Below are positions 6,561 to 6,641 of a DNA stretch of 6,641 bases, one piece after another; position 1 is the first letter of the stretch; the number at the start of each line of letters is the position of its first letter. This stretch comes from an uncultured Thalassolituus sp. GTDB lineage: Bacteria; Pseudomonadota; Gammaproteobacteria; Pseudomonadales; Oceanobacteraceae. The stretch covers positions 1-6,641 of the forward strand of contig CAJXIT010000196.1 in assembly GCA_913054055.1 (NCBI GenBank). The letters are read 5' to 3'. Under the pieces are notes generated by a model. The model was not told the DNA's origin and did not search any database. It saw only the letters and a program-made list of their open reading frames with translations. The position numbers and the translations under genes were made by a program.

Positions 6561-6641
6561 ATGCGCATTGTATCCTCTGTTTTCAGTTTATTTTTTTTAT
6601 TACTGATCACAAGCCAGTCTCACGCCTATAACTATGTGGCC
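6561..6641 (+). CDS. Secreted or periplasmic protein, N-terminal fragment
   Basis: Only the first 27 codons are in the window, and the gene continues to the right. The peptide begins MRIVSS, followed by a strongly hydrophobic core (VFSLFFLLLI) and a polar end with SHA before YNY. This is a classical Sec signal peptide with a likely signal peptidase I cut after Ala22. There is no lipobox cysteine, so it is not a lipoprotein by what is seen. A good ribosome binding site AAGGA (6551-6555) sits five bases before the ATG, and a plausible promoter lies upstream. The mature protein should be exported to the periplasm or beyond. The family cannot be told from the few mature residues visible. Confidence 0.75.
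   Translation, partial: MRIVSSVFSLFFLLLITSQSHAYNYVA

Overview
The window looks like chromosomal DNA from a marine-type gammaproteobacterium. GlyQ, GlyS and PlsC resemble Pseudomonas/Oceanospirillales versions. Base composition is moderate (mid-40s % G+C by eye) and even throughout. All complete genes lie on the + strand. I see no mobile element, CRISPR array, rRNA or tRNA. The lineage is an inference from protein resemblance, not from a search.

Region 1 (1-1493) is a probable signalling pair. It starts with the C-terminal part of a TPR-rich protein whose start lies left of the window. Eleven bases later comes a small soluble histidine-kinase-like protein with a clear H-box (HDIKN) and ATP-binding N, G1 and G2 boxes. 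The TPR protein resembles the C-terminal half of receiver-plus-TPR response regulators, so the unseen N-terminus may carry a receiver domain.

Region 2 (1494-4839) is the glycyl-tRNA synthetase operon. A 162-base gap holds a small palindrome and a good sigma70-type promoter. Then come glyQ (GTG start, unusual Lys/Ala-rich C-terminal tail) and glyS, 16 bases apart. A long near-perfect hairpin without a following T-run lies between glyS and the next gene.

Region 3 (4864-6445) is envelope biosynthesis. gmhB makes the heptose phosphate needed for LPS inner core, and plsC makes phosphatidic acid for membrane phospholipids. The order glyQ-glyS-gmhB-plsC matches, as I recall it, the block near the replication origin in Pseudomonas (glyQ, glyS, gmhB, lptA/olsA). 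The flanks here differ, at least as far as the window shows. A strong intrinsic terminator follows plsC.

Region 4 (6446-6641) holds a probable promoter, a good ribosome binding site and the first 27 codons of a secreted protein cut off by the window edge.

Most of the window is ordinary housekeeping DNA. I found no convincing new system. The items most worth a second look are the glyS-gmhB hairpin, the TPR/kinase pair, the charged GlyQ tail and a short antisense reading frame between gmhB and plsC.
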